From: Chrysogorgia sp. JL179-B06
Lineage: Eukaryota; Cnidaria; Anthozoa; Scleralcyonacea; Chrysogorgiidae
NCBI GenBank assembly: GCA_035772405.1
Contig: JAYKKM010000507.1
Span: 124,001 to 188,000, forward strand
Direction: 5' to 3'
Length of the DNA stretch: 64,000 nt
Below are positions 37,145 to 47,999 of the stretch, piece by piece; position 1 is the first letter of the stretch; each line of letters starts with the position of its first letter. The notes under the pieces are model-generated. The model saw nothing but the letters and a program-made list of their open reading frames with translations. It searched no databases and had not been told where the DNA came from. Position numbers and translations under genes: made by a program.

Positions 37145-37339
37145 TTGCCTAGAGGTGGAAAATATTGTGTCGCAGGAGCACCAAATGGCGTTAGCTGCAC
37201 GAAAACATCTTACTCCCTTGGCATATCAATGCACAGATTTCCCCAAAACGATATTATGCACAGGAAATGGGTTAAATTTGTTCGAAGGCACCGCGAAAAT
37301 TTTATACCAACATCTGCATCGTGTTCAGCTCACTTTGAC
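37145..37339 (+). pseudogene. THAP-domain exon
   Basis: The exon encodes a DNA-binding THAP zinc finger: PRGGKYCVAGAPNGVSC supplies the first two cysteines, MHRFPQND and KWVKFVRRHRENF match the central helix and strand, and SASCSAHF supplies the final C..H pair. A GT donor (GTGAGT) follows. The initiator position reads TTG where THAP proteins normally begin ATG-Pro, and no other in-frame ATG lies upstream before a stop, so this copy may have lost its start. THAP domains occur in transposases and host regulators. It lies only 150 bp right of the Polinton. A further open stretch to 37579 could be a second exon. Confidence 0.65.
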
Positions 37340-37555
37340 GTGAGTTTCTACATTTGCAGGTCTGATATTTCATTAAACCAGCAACAAAATAGTAAATTTC
37401 CAATGCTAAAACGACTGTTAATAGAGGTCTCACTGAGAATTGATGCTGCACTGCAAGAGAAACCAAATAAATCAACAGATCGATCTCGAAGACAGGTGAA
37501 CAGCCACACACTGAATATATTTAGAAATGTTCAAACGCTTTTTTATTCTACTTTA

Positions 37556-38340
37556 AGCCCGGTTCACACGACATCATAATCAATCATAACCACAGAAACT
37601 TACGCATGCACAATACGTACTTTAGGAGGGCTGCGAGTGTTATGGTCAGTGGGTTACGCCAATTTTTTCATGATGGCGGATGCTAACAGGCGAAGAAGAA
37701 TTCTATTTTTACTTCCCTTACTTCTACGAAGGAGGCAAATACTAAACAGAGAAAGAAAGAGAACTAGACAGAGAACAGTCTGGGTGAGGGATGTGTTTTG
37801 GAGGAGAAAAAACAAGGGAGAGTATAAAAACCTGGTTCGTGAATTGCAGCTAGGTGACCTAAATAGCATTTGATTTCTTTAACCAGAGCTTTTTGGAATA
37901 AAAAGAATCACTGATTCAGTAACCTCTGACCAAGATACAATGTATACTTTAATACCAGAAATGTACCATTCTTTGAGTTTTGTCCAGTAGTTTTGTCAAA
38001 TAGAAATAATAATTTCAATATATAAGTTCCTTTGTTTATTATGCAATGTTCCATGAAGTATTGAAATTCTTCGGTTTTAATCAGTGTTTAATAATATCCG
38101 AGGTAGACTTTAACTTAAGGTAAAACAATATTTGTTGCAGGTATATGTTGGTGTCTCCAGAGAGTTTCAGTCATTTACTCAGTTTAGTTCGCCCCAATAG
38201 ACAAGAAAGACACAGTTATGAGAGAAGCTATAAAAGCACCTGAGAGGTTGGCACTAACAATACATTACCTGGCATATGGTAATAGTCAGCAATCCATGTC
38301 CTTTTCTTATTGCATTGGGAAGTCTACAATATTCACCAAT
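37556..38340 (+). pseudogene. PIF/Harbinger nuclease, N-terminal fragment
   Basis: A terminus-like TAAGCCCGGTTCACACGAC (about 37553-37571) has the style of Harbinger inverted repeats flanked by a TAA target site. A basic N-terminus follows (ADANRRRRILFLLPLLLRR, about 37677-37733) and VWVRDVFWRRK. After a gap comes a second exon from about 38142 with LVSPESFSHLLSLVRP and, one frame away, APERLALTIHYLAYGNSQQ, the early part of the DDE nuclease typical of this superfamily. The catalytic DDE triad is not present and a frameshift occurs near 38225, so it is a dead fragment. Confidence 0.65.
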
Positions 38341-38680
38341 ATAGAGTGAAATAGCATCAAAATAGCACAAAATAGCACAAAATAGAACAATGCAATTCCC
38401 AAAAAAGCCATTATTATAAATAATGCATGGTGTACACATACAAATTTCTTGTCTGACAATAACATTGATGTCCTGGTGTTTCATGGGTTAAATAACTGCA
38501 AGCTATGAAATTCTGTTATTTTCTGTATACAGTAACTATATACTTTTAAACAGCTGTTTACAATGTATTACAAACATGAATACAACATGAAATTAACAAT
38601 AGCATTGCAATTATGCTCTTAATTATGAATGTTTGATAACAAAAATGTTGTTGAAAAATGTTGAACGTCAAGATATATAC

Positions 38681-39081
38681 GGCAGGTCCATCTTCCTTGC
38701 AACAGCGATACTCAACTGCACCAATCAACTCTGTCACATTGTATTCTCCACATTTACACCTTGGAAGAAAACACAAGATAACATAACCAAAGTACCAAAC
38801 TACTGAACACAATGAACCGACGCGGCAACAACAACTTACCAACTGTTTATACTCTCTCGTTTGTCGAACCTTGCTTCCAAAGTGCCATACGGTATACCAT
38901 CCACGTCCTGCATATTCTCTTCGCCTCCCTATAAATTCTCAACAGCACCATCCTCCACCAGATGTTCGTCTTTGTACGGTTGTACAACATAATTGTAATT
39001 TGTCATATCAGTCTGTTCTTTTCTTGAACATTCTCCCTCACTTTCCGATACAGATGACGAAGAACCCTCATAATCCGACAT
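38681..39081 (-). pseudogene. P2X7 C-terminal-like gene, first two exons, in-frame stop
   Basis: Exon 1 (39081-38840) starts MSDYEGSSSSVSESEGE, an acidic serine-rich opening, and ends DGIPYGTLEARFDKRESINSW at a GT donor. Exon 2 (38759-38681) joins in frame with WCKCGEYN then YRCCKEDGP, the CxC...CC zinc-binding start of the P2X7 cytoplasmic ballast-like domain. Genes with this layout are dispersed in many copies in cnidarians and fish. A TAG interrupts exon 1 near its middle (about 38932), and no later exon of the domain was found, so it is probably a pseudogene unless the stop is a sequencing error. Confidence 0.6.
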
Positions 39082-39641
39082 ATAATTTCAACAAACAGCT
39101 TGAAGTTTTCACAAACCAACATTGCAAACCCCTTGATGTCACAGCAACAACATTAGTTCACAGACCTCTGTTTCCAATTAAAATTGAAACGATTACAAGT
39201 TACATTTTGCCAAACGTATGTTCGTTACTTTTTGTGTACGTTTTTAAATGAAATAAATCAATCGACAATCAGGCAAGCTCTTGATCATCCACACAGGAAT
39301 AATTTAATCTGATGACAACAGAATCCATTGAAGACACGAATTTAAGTCAAGGATAGAAGTAAAAAACTGTAAAATTTACGTATACGGTTTTCAGTTTCAT
39401 CAATGCACATCGGAACTTAGTCGGAACTAATCGGAATGCCGTCGCTCGCCTTCACGTGGCCTCGTCACGTTTCTGTTTTTTCATTGCGAAGCCACTAGCC
39501 AGCGAGGGATATTTTTGTTTAAACATTAGCTAACAAGTCTGGAGACTAATGTCCCATGTTTGCCGTGGCTGTGGTGGGGATTTTGGATGACAAGTGCAAT
39601 AGAATGTAGCCATTTGGTCCATTTTACTGTGAATTCTTGAA
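39082..39641. other. Unassigned stretch upstream of the P2X7-like gene
   Basis: Could contain the promoter of the minus-strand gene. No defined motif or coding segment seen. Confidence 0.35.
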
Positions 39642-40301
39642 TACCGTATTTCCTCGAATAAGCGCCCCCTCCAGACCTTGATTTTTTAAATAAGCGCCCC
39701 CCCCCCCCCCCCCCCGATTAAGCGCCCCTCTCTACATACTAATTTAAATTAAAACGCAATTTCTACAAACAAACTTTCTTTTTTAATAGTGTAGAGTCTG
39801 GCTGCTAATAATAGCTCAAAAAGCAGACAAACAAACCAAATTTGACTCACAAATGATTGCAAATGAGCTATTTCTTTTGTTATGGCTGCAAGAATTATGG
39901 GTAAAAGCGGACAAGCATCGGTACTGACGTCATCTCGACGGAGCGCTATTGAAAGTCATTCACATGTGCCTGTACGTTTCTGTGTGCTGTTCTAGCGCCA
40001 TATACACATGTTACGACTAATCCATTGACCATTTTCGCGTTTCCTTGCACCAGTCACCTCTGCTGTGAGGGAATTATTGTCTCTTGACGTCAGGAAACAT
40101 TTCACCAGAAAATAAATTTATATTGGAATATGTCCTACAAGTTCATACTCTCTTGTATTTTACTTTAAAAATGACTTTCTTATTCTTGACATGATTTTGT
40201 ATATTTTGTAATAAGCGTTCCCCCCCCCCCCTCGAATAAGCGCCCCTCCTTTTAGTCTCAAAATTAATCGAGGAAATGCGCTTAATCGAGGAAATACGGT
40301 A
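39642..40301. mobile_element. 660-bp MITE with AATAAGCGCCCC termini
   Basis: TACCGTATTTCCTCGA at the left is mirrored by TCGAGGAAATACGGTA at the right. Internal AATAAGCGCCCC blocks follow both termini, with long C runs (19 C near 39696-39715, 10 C near 40211-40221). TA flanks suggest a TA target. Non-coding. This terminal sequence is widespread in marine invertebrate genomes. Confidence 0.85.
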
Positions 40302-40435
40302 GTTGACAGTTCTATTAAAAAAATCAATGTTGAATTTTACAGATGTTCTGCATTTTAATGCATTGTTTGCCGATTACTCAGGTTTCATTGCCATTCGACT
40401 TAGATGTCTTCTTGATTGCAATCAATAAATGTAAT

Positions 40436-40590
40436 TTGTAACTTTGTAACTAAGTTACAAAAAATATATTGTAACTTTGTAACTGTAACTAGTTACACTT
40501 TGCCATCTGTAACTTGTATCGGTAACTAGTTACGTTTCTGGTAATGTAACTGTAACTAGTTACAAATAAACTGTAACTGTTACAGCACTG
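40436..40590. repeat. GTAACTAGTTAC-type repeat cluster
   Basis: Many overlapping copies of GTAACT and its complement AGTTAC, including palindromes GTAACTAGTTAC, cover about 150 bp. The arrangement is irregular, not a strict tandem array. Confidence 0.85.
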
Positions 40591-40667
40591 TCCAGATGGG
40601 ACACCAGTTCTTTCTGCTGCAGTGCTAAAATAAATTTTAAATCTTAAGAAAGATAAAAAGGTTGTAT

Positions 40668-41780
40668 CTCGTCTATTGGACCAGGTTGTGGTACTGAGCA
40701 CAACGAAAATATGCATAAAATATTAAGAAATGCCATGGGGAAATCACGCATTGGCGTTAAACTAGCTGTAGCGCTTTTTACAACATTCTTTTGGGTGTGG
40801 AATGAAAAACGTAAATCTCCTGGCACTAAAAATATTATTTTGGTCCCTGTTAGTTCATTGCGCCCGAACATGAAGGAGCCACCAAGGAACAATTTGGAAT
40901 TGGTTTCCACGCAAAGAACTTTAATTGCGAAGATGCTTTTCGCATTTGGAACATAATCAACCGCACATGGTGGAAATGAAGAAATAATGCTCGGGAGTTA
41001 CGGAATGGAGATTGTCTTTTTTCTTCTGCTTTGAAAGGTCTACAAAAGATTTTTACAGATGGTGGAAATGAGCAATATAAAACATACTTAACTAGTATTG
41101 GTTTAAATTCGATCAACGTGAATGAGGAAGAAGGAATAAGAATTCTCAGAAAGCTGATGGTTAAATTATGAAAATGAATACAATTTTATCAGTGGTTCTA
41201 TGAACGAAAGCTTTGCAGAAATGACTAAAGAATATTGAAGAAAAAGCGTCTTCTCTAGAGAGATGGAAACATGGTTTCTGCTTTGGCCAATATTTTGAAA
41301 TGTAATATCATTATATTCACTTAGTGCAACAAATGGAAATTATTCCAGTTATTCCTCGCAACAGAATTTATTCCAATGACCCTCTACTTCTGGCCTTCAA
41401 TCCATTCACTCAATATGGGCACTATGATGCAGTTTACCAGCGTGAGCTGCCAAGCGTGTAGATGCATGTAACCAAACCAAACAAATGGAATCCAGTGGCA
41501 GTGGCACAGAAAGAAGTACTGATGGGTTTGTCAATGGGTGTAGATGTGGCAGAGGTCCCATAAATCATGCGTGCAAGTACCTGGTGAACGACGTTGCCAA
41601 TGTCCATGCTACAAAGCACGCGTGTTCACAATCTTGCAGATGTAAAGATTGTGAAAAACAGGTTGGGTAAATGGCTGCATTGTGAAAGTACTGCCACTAT
41701 CGGGTCTGAGGCACCACAAAGGCGAAGACCAAAACATGAATTAAAAAAAACGAAACTACTACGGAATAGTTCTTGATGCC
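40668..41780 (+). pseudogene. Degraded cysteine-rich multicopy gene fragment
   Basis: Plus-strand pieces keep recognisable blocks. IGPGCGTEHNENMHKILRN and IGVKLAVALFTTFFWVWNEKR occur at about 40675-40820. IIPVIPRNRIYSNDPLLLAF and YGHYDAVYQ occur at about 41340-41440. A cysteine-rich segment (CRCGRGP ... CSQSCRCKDC) occurs at about 41535-41660. I recall the same block order in dispersed genes of cnidarians and fish, where the first part may be OTU-like, but I cannot name the family. Stops and frameshifts throughout mean no intact product. 41780-42598 shows nothing recognisable. Confidence 0.45.
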
Positions 41781-42598
41781 CTCGTAGATACCTTAATCGA
41801 AGAAAAAGAAGAGTTTGATAATCACGACATTGTACAATCAAATAGTTATGGTGATTGGGCAAACCTAGGGTCAGCTATCATTAAGTGCAAAAACTGCAAA
41901 AGTTATACAAAAAGCTTTTAAAACAATGAAGCGTAGGCTGATCTCTTTCTCAGATATAGGCAAATCGAAAAGAATGATGAAAAAAGTTTTTTTCTTAAGT
42001 CTAAACTTACGATTTGTATCTCGACTGATCCGTAATTGTGTTTTTAACATATAAATATGTATAGCGACAAGTACAACTGTATACATGCAAGTTTAATTTA
42101 ATAGTATAACAGGCTCGGTACACTGTTGGCAATTGTGTGTACGACATTTGCTTCCATATGAGGCTAGAAAGGCTAACTTAGATGCATATAAAATAATATT
42201 TAAATCGTCTCCATTATGAAAGAGGTCTATGATTTGAGGGGAATTAGTGATTAAATTTCCCTGAAGAAAAGGGAAAGAGGAAATTCGTAACTGAGCTAGC
42301 TTGTTGGCGTCAGCTAGTTTCCTAATATCTTGGGTCTTTCTACTATCAATGGTTTAACGAAAAAATAAAAATTCCACTACCATATTCCTTTGTGCAGCAT
42401 TACATCATTTTTCAAATAATTAAATATTGATTTGAAGATGTATTATTAATTAGATTTTTTCCTTGAGGCAAATACTATTAATGTTAAACAGTACCATTAT
42501 TAAACGAATGAGTGCACGAACGATGAATTGGAATGATAAAAAAATTGACGTGATTACTTTTTACTAATGTTTAACATGCAAAATTGTTAGAAAGCGAA

Positions 42599-42994
42599 AT
42601 CAGAAAGTGCCAGTAATTCTGACGCCAGAAGTAAAGGAAAGAATTATGTTATTAAACCAAACAAGAGACGAGGCAAATATCAACAGTAACAACGACCATG
42701 TTTTGCAATTAACAACGCTGTGTCGCTGAGGTGTGTGGCATGGTCGATCTTGAAAACCCAAAATTGATAACAACCAAGTTGCGAAAATATGTTGCAACAG
42801 TATCACAACTGGTGGATATGAACCAAACGGAGCTTGGTTGGTTGGCGAAGCATCTCAACCACAATATCAACATCCACAACAAATATTATAGGCTCCAGGA
42901 GCACACATTGGAAATTGCAGTTGTGGGAAACCTTTTACTTGCTGTCGATACTGGGCAAGCTACTGGGTTTATTGGAAAAAACCTCTGGGAATAG
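42599..42994 (+). pseudogene. Recombinase-like C-terminal fragment of a multicopy gene
   Basis: The open segment contains TTKLRKYVATVSQLVDMNQTEL, WLAKHLNHNINIHNKYYRL and a helical tail. The R...H...HxxYY arrangement resembles the catalytic half of tyrosine recombinases (Crypton-derived genes), and I know this block from dispersed cnidarian genes. Upstream pieces are missing. Its normal C-terminal continuation appears to be the fragment at 47129-47351, 4 kb downstream, with other elements between. Confidence 0.45.
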
Positions 42995-43856
42995 GGCTTT
43001 CTGGTAAGAGACCTTTAGATTGACGTTTGATCTTTTACCAGAAACCGCGGTCCAAGTAATTTTTCATACTCTTTCATTGTTACCAGTTGTGTTATACTAC
43101 TTCTACTACGAACCATTATCTAAAAATTTATTTCCAATAATGAAGTTCCTAGCCATTACTACTTCTGCTTTGTGATCGTGTGTGATACCACTTCTCAACT
43201 TTTCCCCTCACCTTATTAAGTCCATGCAAGGCCAAGGAGTTATAATAAGTGAATACAATAATTACAATAAAATATTTCAGATCATGCAGTTTCTTTCATG
43301 GTGTTTATTGATCGAGTATTGTGTAAGTCCATTAGTGCATGTATATTTTGTATTCCAAAAAAGTTTTGGTTATGTCAAAAATGAAATATAGAAGCAACAG
43401 TGTTATTGAGGCAGGGCTAAAACGCAGGGAGGGTTAGGATCTTTGTTGTTTTGCGGTTCGTTGGCAGTCGTCTCTTCACATTTCGAGAGTTTTGGGTATA
43501 CTAAAGAGACACGACCCACCTGGTACCCGCTACCTGCATTTTAGCCGGTGTTATCGTGAAACGGTCAAAAAGTGCTTATCTCGCTTTGGTATGCCCACGA
43601 TTAATTTATTCAGTTATTTATTAATGCAGGGCAATAGGGATGATGGGTGGACCCAGGTCACTGATGGCTTTACAAGTTAATTTCGTTGTCCGATTCTCTC
43701 TAATGGAGAGACACAGTAGTTAACAATTAAAATCATCCTATTTTTTATAAAATTAATCCTAAATCCCAACCATAATCCTCCTAGTGGTTTTATCATACAT
43801 TTAACCTTAACTCTAACCATAATCCCAATCATCATATTACAGGTAATGTTAATGAA
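42995..43856. other. Unassigned stretch
   Basis: No coding or structured repeat recognised. Confidence 0.35.
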
Positions 43857-44720
43857 CCACGAAACAGCGAAAGGAAACAGCGAAACAGCTATTTTTGTTT
43901 ATCCTTTTAACAAATCTCACGGGAAGTGATACATGGAGGTCGTGGAATGTCAGGACGTCTTCGTGGAGGGTCGGGCCATCTTCGGAAGCTGTCGGAACAT
44001 CATCGGAATCTGTCTGTTGGAGGGGGTGGGTACGTGGTTTCGCTGCTGGGGTGGGATATCAATGGTGGGTATAGTCAGCAGTTGTCAGCGGCGGCTTCCT
44101 CTTTGGCGGACAACCATTGTTGTTATATAGTTAGTGTCAAAGTTCAATTTTTCTGTTTTCCGATTGGACAAAAGCGTATCACGTGCCAGTCCGCAAAACG
44201 TCGTGTTTACTGCATTGCCCTGGCAACGAGGCAACCGGTCCATAACAGAACATTTATTGACCGGTCCACAATAGAATGGGTGCAGTGCGCATGCGCGTCA
44301 ACCGTGAAGTTCCAAAGTTCATTTTATAGTTTTGCTGTTTTGAAATTTAAAAAAATGTCTGCTCGGTGAATTATTCATACTTTGACACTAATATACTATA
44401 TAACAAAACACTTATTTACTGAGACCTCGGTAAATAAGTGAAATATCCCACCCCCAGCACCAAACGACCACCCACCACCTCCAACCGATCGTCGATGGAT
44501 ACCGACGACCCTCCGACAGATCCCTACCGCTTCGAGATGAACTTACAAAGACCTTCCGACCCATCCGACGACTCCTGAGAGCCTTCCGACCATTCCTGAC
44601 CACTTGTTGTTCCGACACTTTCCGATGATGTTCCGACGGCTTCCGAATACGGGCAGAGCACTTCCGAAGTTGACCCTCCCCTCCACGACCTCCATGAACA
44701 AAAAATAGCTGTTTCGTGGT
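43857..44720. mobile_element. 864-bp foldback element with about 200-bp imperfect inverted arms
   Basis: ACCACGAAACAGC at the left pairs with GCTGTTTCGTGGT at the right. Further inward, ATGGAGGTCGTGGA against TCCACGACCTCCAT, GGAACATCATCGGAA against TTCCGATGATGTTCC, and GGGTGGGATATC against GATATCCCACCC also pair. The unpaired centre (about 44080-44430) contains no convincing gene. Coding-like frames across the arms are by-products of the GC-rich arms. Confidence 0.75.
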
Positions 44721-44929
44721 TTAGCACAGTCCTTAATGCTGACCCTAAATTCTGACCAATCAGCAAAAATATGTTGACCACCCTCCATACATTAACAATG
44801 CTTGTCATCTTCACCCTATAAGGAAGGATGTTATAATCATTAATTACAATCCCCATTATAATGATGATTCCCACACCATCCTTTCCTATACCTATCCTCT
44901 ATAATCAATCCCCTATAGGTTGTACAAGT

Positions 44930-46260
44930 CTTAAGGAAAACCAATGGATGATCCTCCTAAGAGAATAGCATTGGAATCCATCTTACCCTACACCAACCCA
45001 CTGGACAAATGCCCTTCAACCCCAGATTTGGAGAGTATGGACAAAATTGGAGAGTATGGACGACATCACAGCAGAAATTGAGCTATCATTATTGCTGGAT
45101 AGTCCATCCACTACTCCCCCCAAAACACCCACACCCACTCCAGAAAACGCCCTACCTGCAACTACCCCTTCCTCGGTTTTGCCATCCTCGGGGGTAATAC
45201 GGTTAAATTACATAAGCGGCATTTGAAAAAATTTAAAAAACAGGGAAAATTCCACCATCCCTAAGGGCCTAAACATCAACATACAGCCCAAATGTAAACT
45301 TCCTGCAGCACTACAAAAAGAATGAGACAACAACATTAATACACGCTCCACTAAAATGCGTGATCTTCTAATAACAAATCATGAACAGCAAATAGCTAAA
45401 TCCACCATAACATCTACACACCGGAATGAACAGAGTGAACCCCTCCCCCAACAGCATCAAATTCTATCATTGACTTACATATGACCTATCCTACCATCTC
45501 ATCCATGATGGATGTGGTGACCCGACCTTGCACACATTCCATTAGACCTCATCATTTTTTGTGCCAAAGTCGGTCACGCATGCACCCCAAGTCACTGGTG
45601 AGGAGATACGCTCCCTACCCAAAATGAATAAACCATTCGTAGATGAGAGAAAGGCTTAGGACTTCCCTTGGGGCTTCATCCCGAAAACCCCTTAAAAAAT
45701 TGTGAGAAGAAACAACTACGACATAAAATTATCCAGTCCACTAACAAAAAACTAATAGTTAACTTAACAGACCATAAGGACCAGCATGACTAACCATGGC
45801 TCTACACAAAGGACTTAAATTTATTCCGACACCACCTACTAGAATGCAGACTCATAAAATCATTCATGAGATTCCGACACTGTATGTATACTAAATTTTA
45901 TTTTCGTGACCATCTAATAATAATCATTTTCCTTTTACAATACCTACTACATGGGACCCTCCCACACCCACCAGTCATAACCTGGTAGCATATACGTCAT
46001 CTGTGCTTATTCGACTCAGAGCACTTTTGACAATATACACCAGTTCCCCCATACCCACAACCTTACTCGTTCAGAAACCGAAATTTTGTCTAAACAACAC
46101 CACAGCAAAGAATACATTATCAAACCTGCTGATAAGGGGGTTGCCTCTGCATTGTCTATGGTGGCACACTGGCTATTTTTTCCAAATTATCCCTTACCGG
46201 GCTAATAAATTGGCATTGATGGTACTGAATGGCTTCGAGTGCAGTAAACTCTGAATTTTT
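44930..46260 (+). pseudogene. Penelope-like retroelement (PLE) fragment
   Basis: A plus-strand segment near 45262-45300 reads IPKGLNIN, and near 46112-46140 reads KEYIIKPADKG, the block-0/1 IKPADKG signature that opens Penelope reverse transcriptases. Between them are further weakly readable pieces with many stops. The polymerase core and GIY-YIG nuclease are absent. This is a heavily decayed 5' portion. Confidence 0.5.
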
Positions 46261-47114
46261 CTCTCGCCTTTAGACCCACTTTAAGAACTTTAAGATTGCT
46301 TACGAAATCTTTAATTCTTTTCACTATTCTTGCCAACATCGTAACAATGTAAGGTTACTTTAGGAGAATTTGACTAACCTATATGGCTATATTTATAATA
46401 TACGCATGTAATCGTTACTTTTTAACTATTGGGCGAAGGTGTATGGTTACTATTGTGTTGCTGCGCAGGATATACTACACATACAATTTAATTTTTCGTT
46501 ATTCCAGACAGCGTATTTTTAATGCGGAGTCGTATTCAATGCAAATTAGTTTGAACAAGGAATTTTGCTAATGTGGCATGTATTGCAGGAAGAAGCTTCT
46601 GAAAATGACTTGACAACACGAAAAGGCGAGTAACGTCACAATATAAATATCATGCTGTATGACCTTTGTTTAGTTTAATAGTAGAATAACTGAATATGCC
46701 ATATGGAGCTGCACTGAATCATGTAAATATCATTTGAGGAAATAAGCCAAAGGTAGGAGATTGACCAGTGAAAAACCACGTTTAAACCTAACCTTAATCT
46801 ACATGCCAATTAAATTTATTATAACACGAGTTGCAACAGTATTGCAGTACAAAAAAGGCTTTTTTAATCTTGTATCTCTTCCTCATAAGGGGGAAAGTTT
46901 CAAAATCCCATGCCTTGCGACTTTCTGAAAACCTGACTCCTCTATCATTATACAAGAAATACGTTCACGCAATATCACTATGCTTTTGATCGGGGCGCTT
47001 ATTGATAATATAATCGCCCTGATTTCGATTGGTAAAAGTTTGCAGACTTTTACTTAAGATTCTGCTTACTATTTTGCTCCATAAATTAATATGTTGATAC
47101 AGTTCTTGGTATGC
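46261..47114. other. Unassigned stretch
   Basis: AT-rich; no gene or repeat terminus recognised. Confidence 0.35.
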
Positions 47115-47128
47115 TTTATTTATACAGT

Positions 47129-47351
47129 ATCAAGGAAAAGAAAATAGTTTGGGACCAAAAAATGGACAACCGTAGAAAAAGAACTCATTAAAAAGGAATT
47201 TATCAGCCACATCCTCACAGGCAGGCTTCCAGGGAAAGAGATGTGCGTGGAGTTCCTTAAAAAACAACAAGGGCTCGGAATAAGGTCCTGTAAAAATGTT
47301 AAAGATTGTGTGAGGAACGTTGGAATGAAGTTCCGAAAAACAAACAATTAA
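47129..47351 (+). pseudogene. C-terminal fragment of the multicopy recombinase-like gene
   Basis: Reads KKWTTVEKELIKKEF, LTGRLPGKEMCVEFLKKQQ, SCKNVKDCVRN to a stop at 47351. In the cnidarian multicopy genes that carry the TKLRK...HxxYY block this W-T-x-x-E / PGK-x-x-C segment is the usual end. The separation from 42599-42994 by 4 kb of mobile DNA suggests one ancestral gene broken by insertions, or two independent relics. Confidence 0.45.
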
Positions 47352-47404
47352 GGTAACAATAAACTAGGAAAAGGTTTAAACTGCCAAGAACTTGGAGGAA
47401 CAAA

Positions 47405-47440
47405 CTACTGACGTTTCGAGCTGAGCTCTTCATCAGAATA
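47405..47440 (-). ncRNA. Hammerhead-ribozyme-like core (Penelope type)
   Basis: The minus strand reads CTGATGA, then a short stem GAGCT-C-AGCTC, then GAAAC followed by GTC. These are the conserved hammerhead boxes in correct order, with the minimal stem II typical of Penelope-element ribozymes. Positions: CTGATGA at 47436-47430 and GAAAC at 47417-47413. Helices I and III are not proven by eye. Confidence 0.5.
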
Positions 47441-47999
47441 AATGTGATCAAATGATAACAAAAATGGTCATATATACAATCAATTTTAAAAGTCGTTGGG
47501 ACACCTGATATTTTTAACATATATACTACATCTTTTTGGCAATGGGGCTACTTTCCCTCCCTCCCCCTCCCTTTACAATGTTGTCTGGCGAAACAAGTTA
47601 TTATTTAGAAACAAGTTACTGTGTACGATGTCGACCTCAGAACCGCTTGTTCACAAAACGCTTAACAAGGTTCTTATCACTGCTACTATAGACACTAAGT
47701 GATATTTTAAAGCAGAACTTGTTCAATTTGTCTGTAAAGAGGAGTATAAAGTTAATTGAAATGATCTTTTTGGGTCGCGGAAAGATTTTCGTGACAAAAC
47801 TCAGTCCGGTTAGCCCAACGAATCTTTCTTAGACCTGCTCCAGTCATGCAACTACTACCGTTAGAAAGACCATTAAATTCTGTGCAACATATAAGATGCT
47901 ATCAAACATGGTGGGAGCTTGTGAGTTCCCCTATGAATCAGAGCCTATAAATTATGAATGTTGGCAATCTTCCCTCAATTATATATGATTACATCTTCG

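Noticed and set aside
40436..40590. Telomeric repeat remnant
   Set aside because: The unit is irregular GTAACT/AGTTAC palindromes, not an animal TTAGGG-type array.
44412..44874. Overlapping 68-116 codon minus-strand frames
   Set aside because: They lie in the GC-rich arm of a foldback element and have no domain or splice support.
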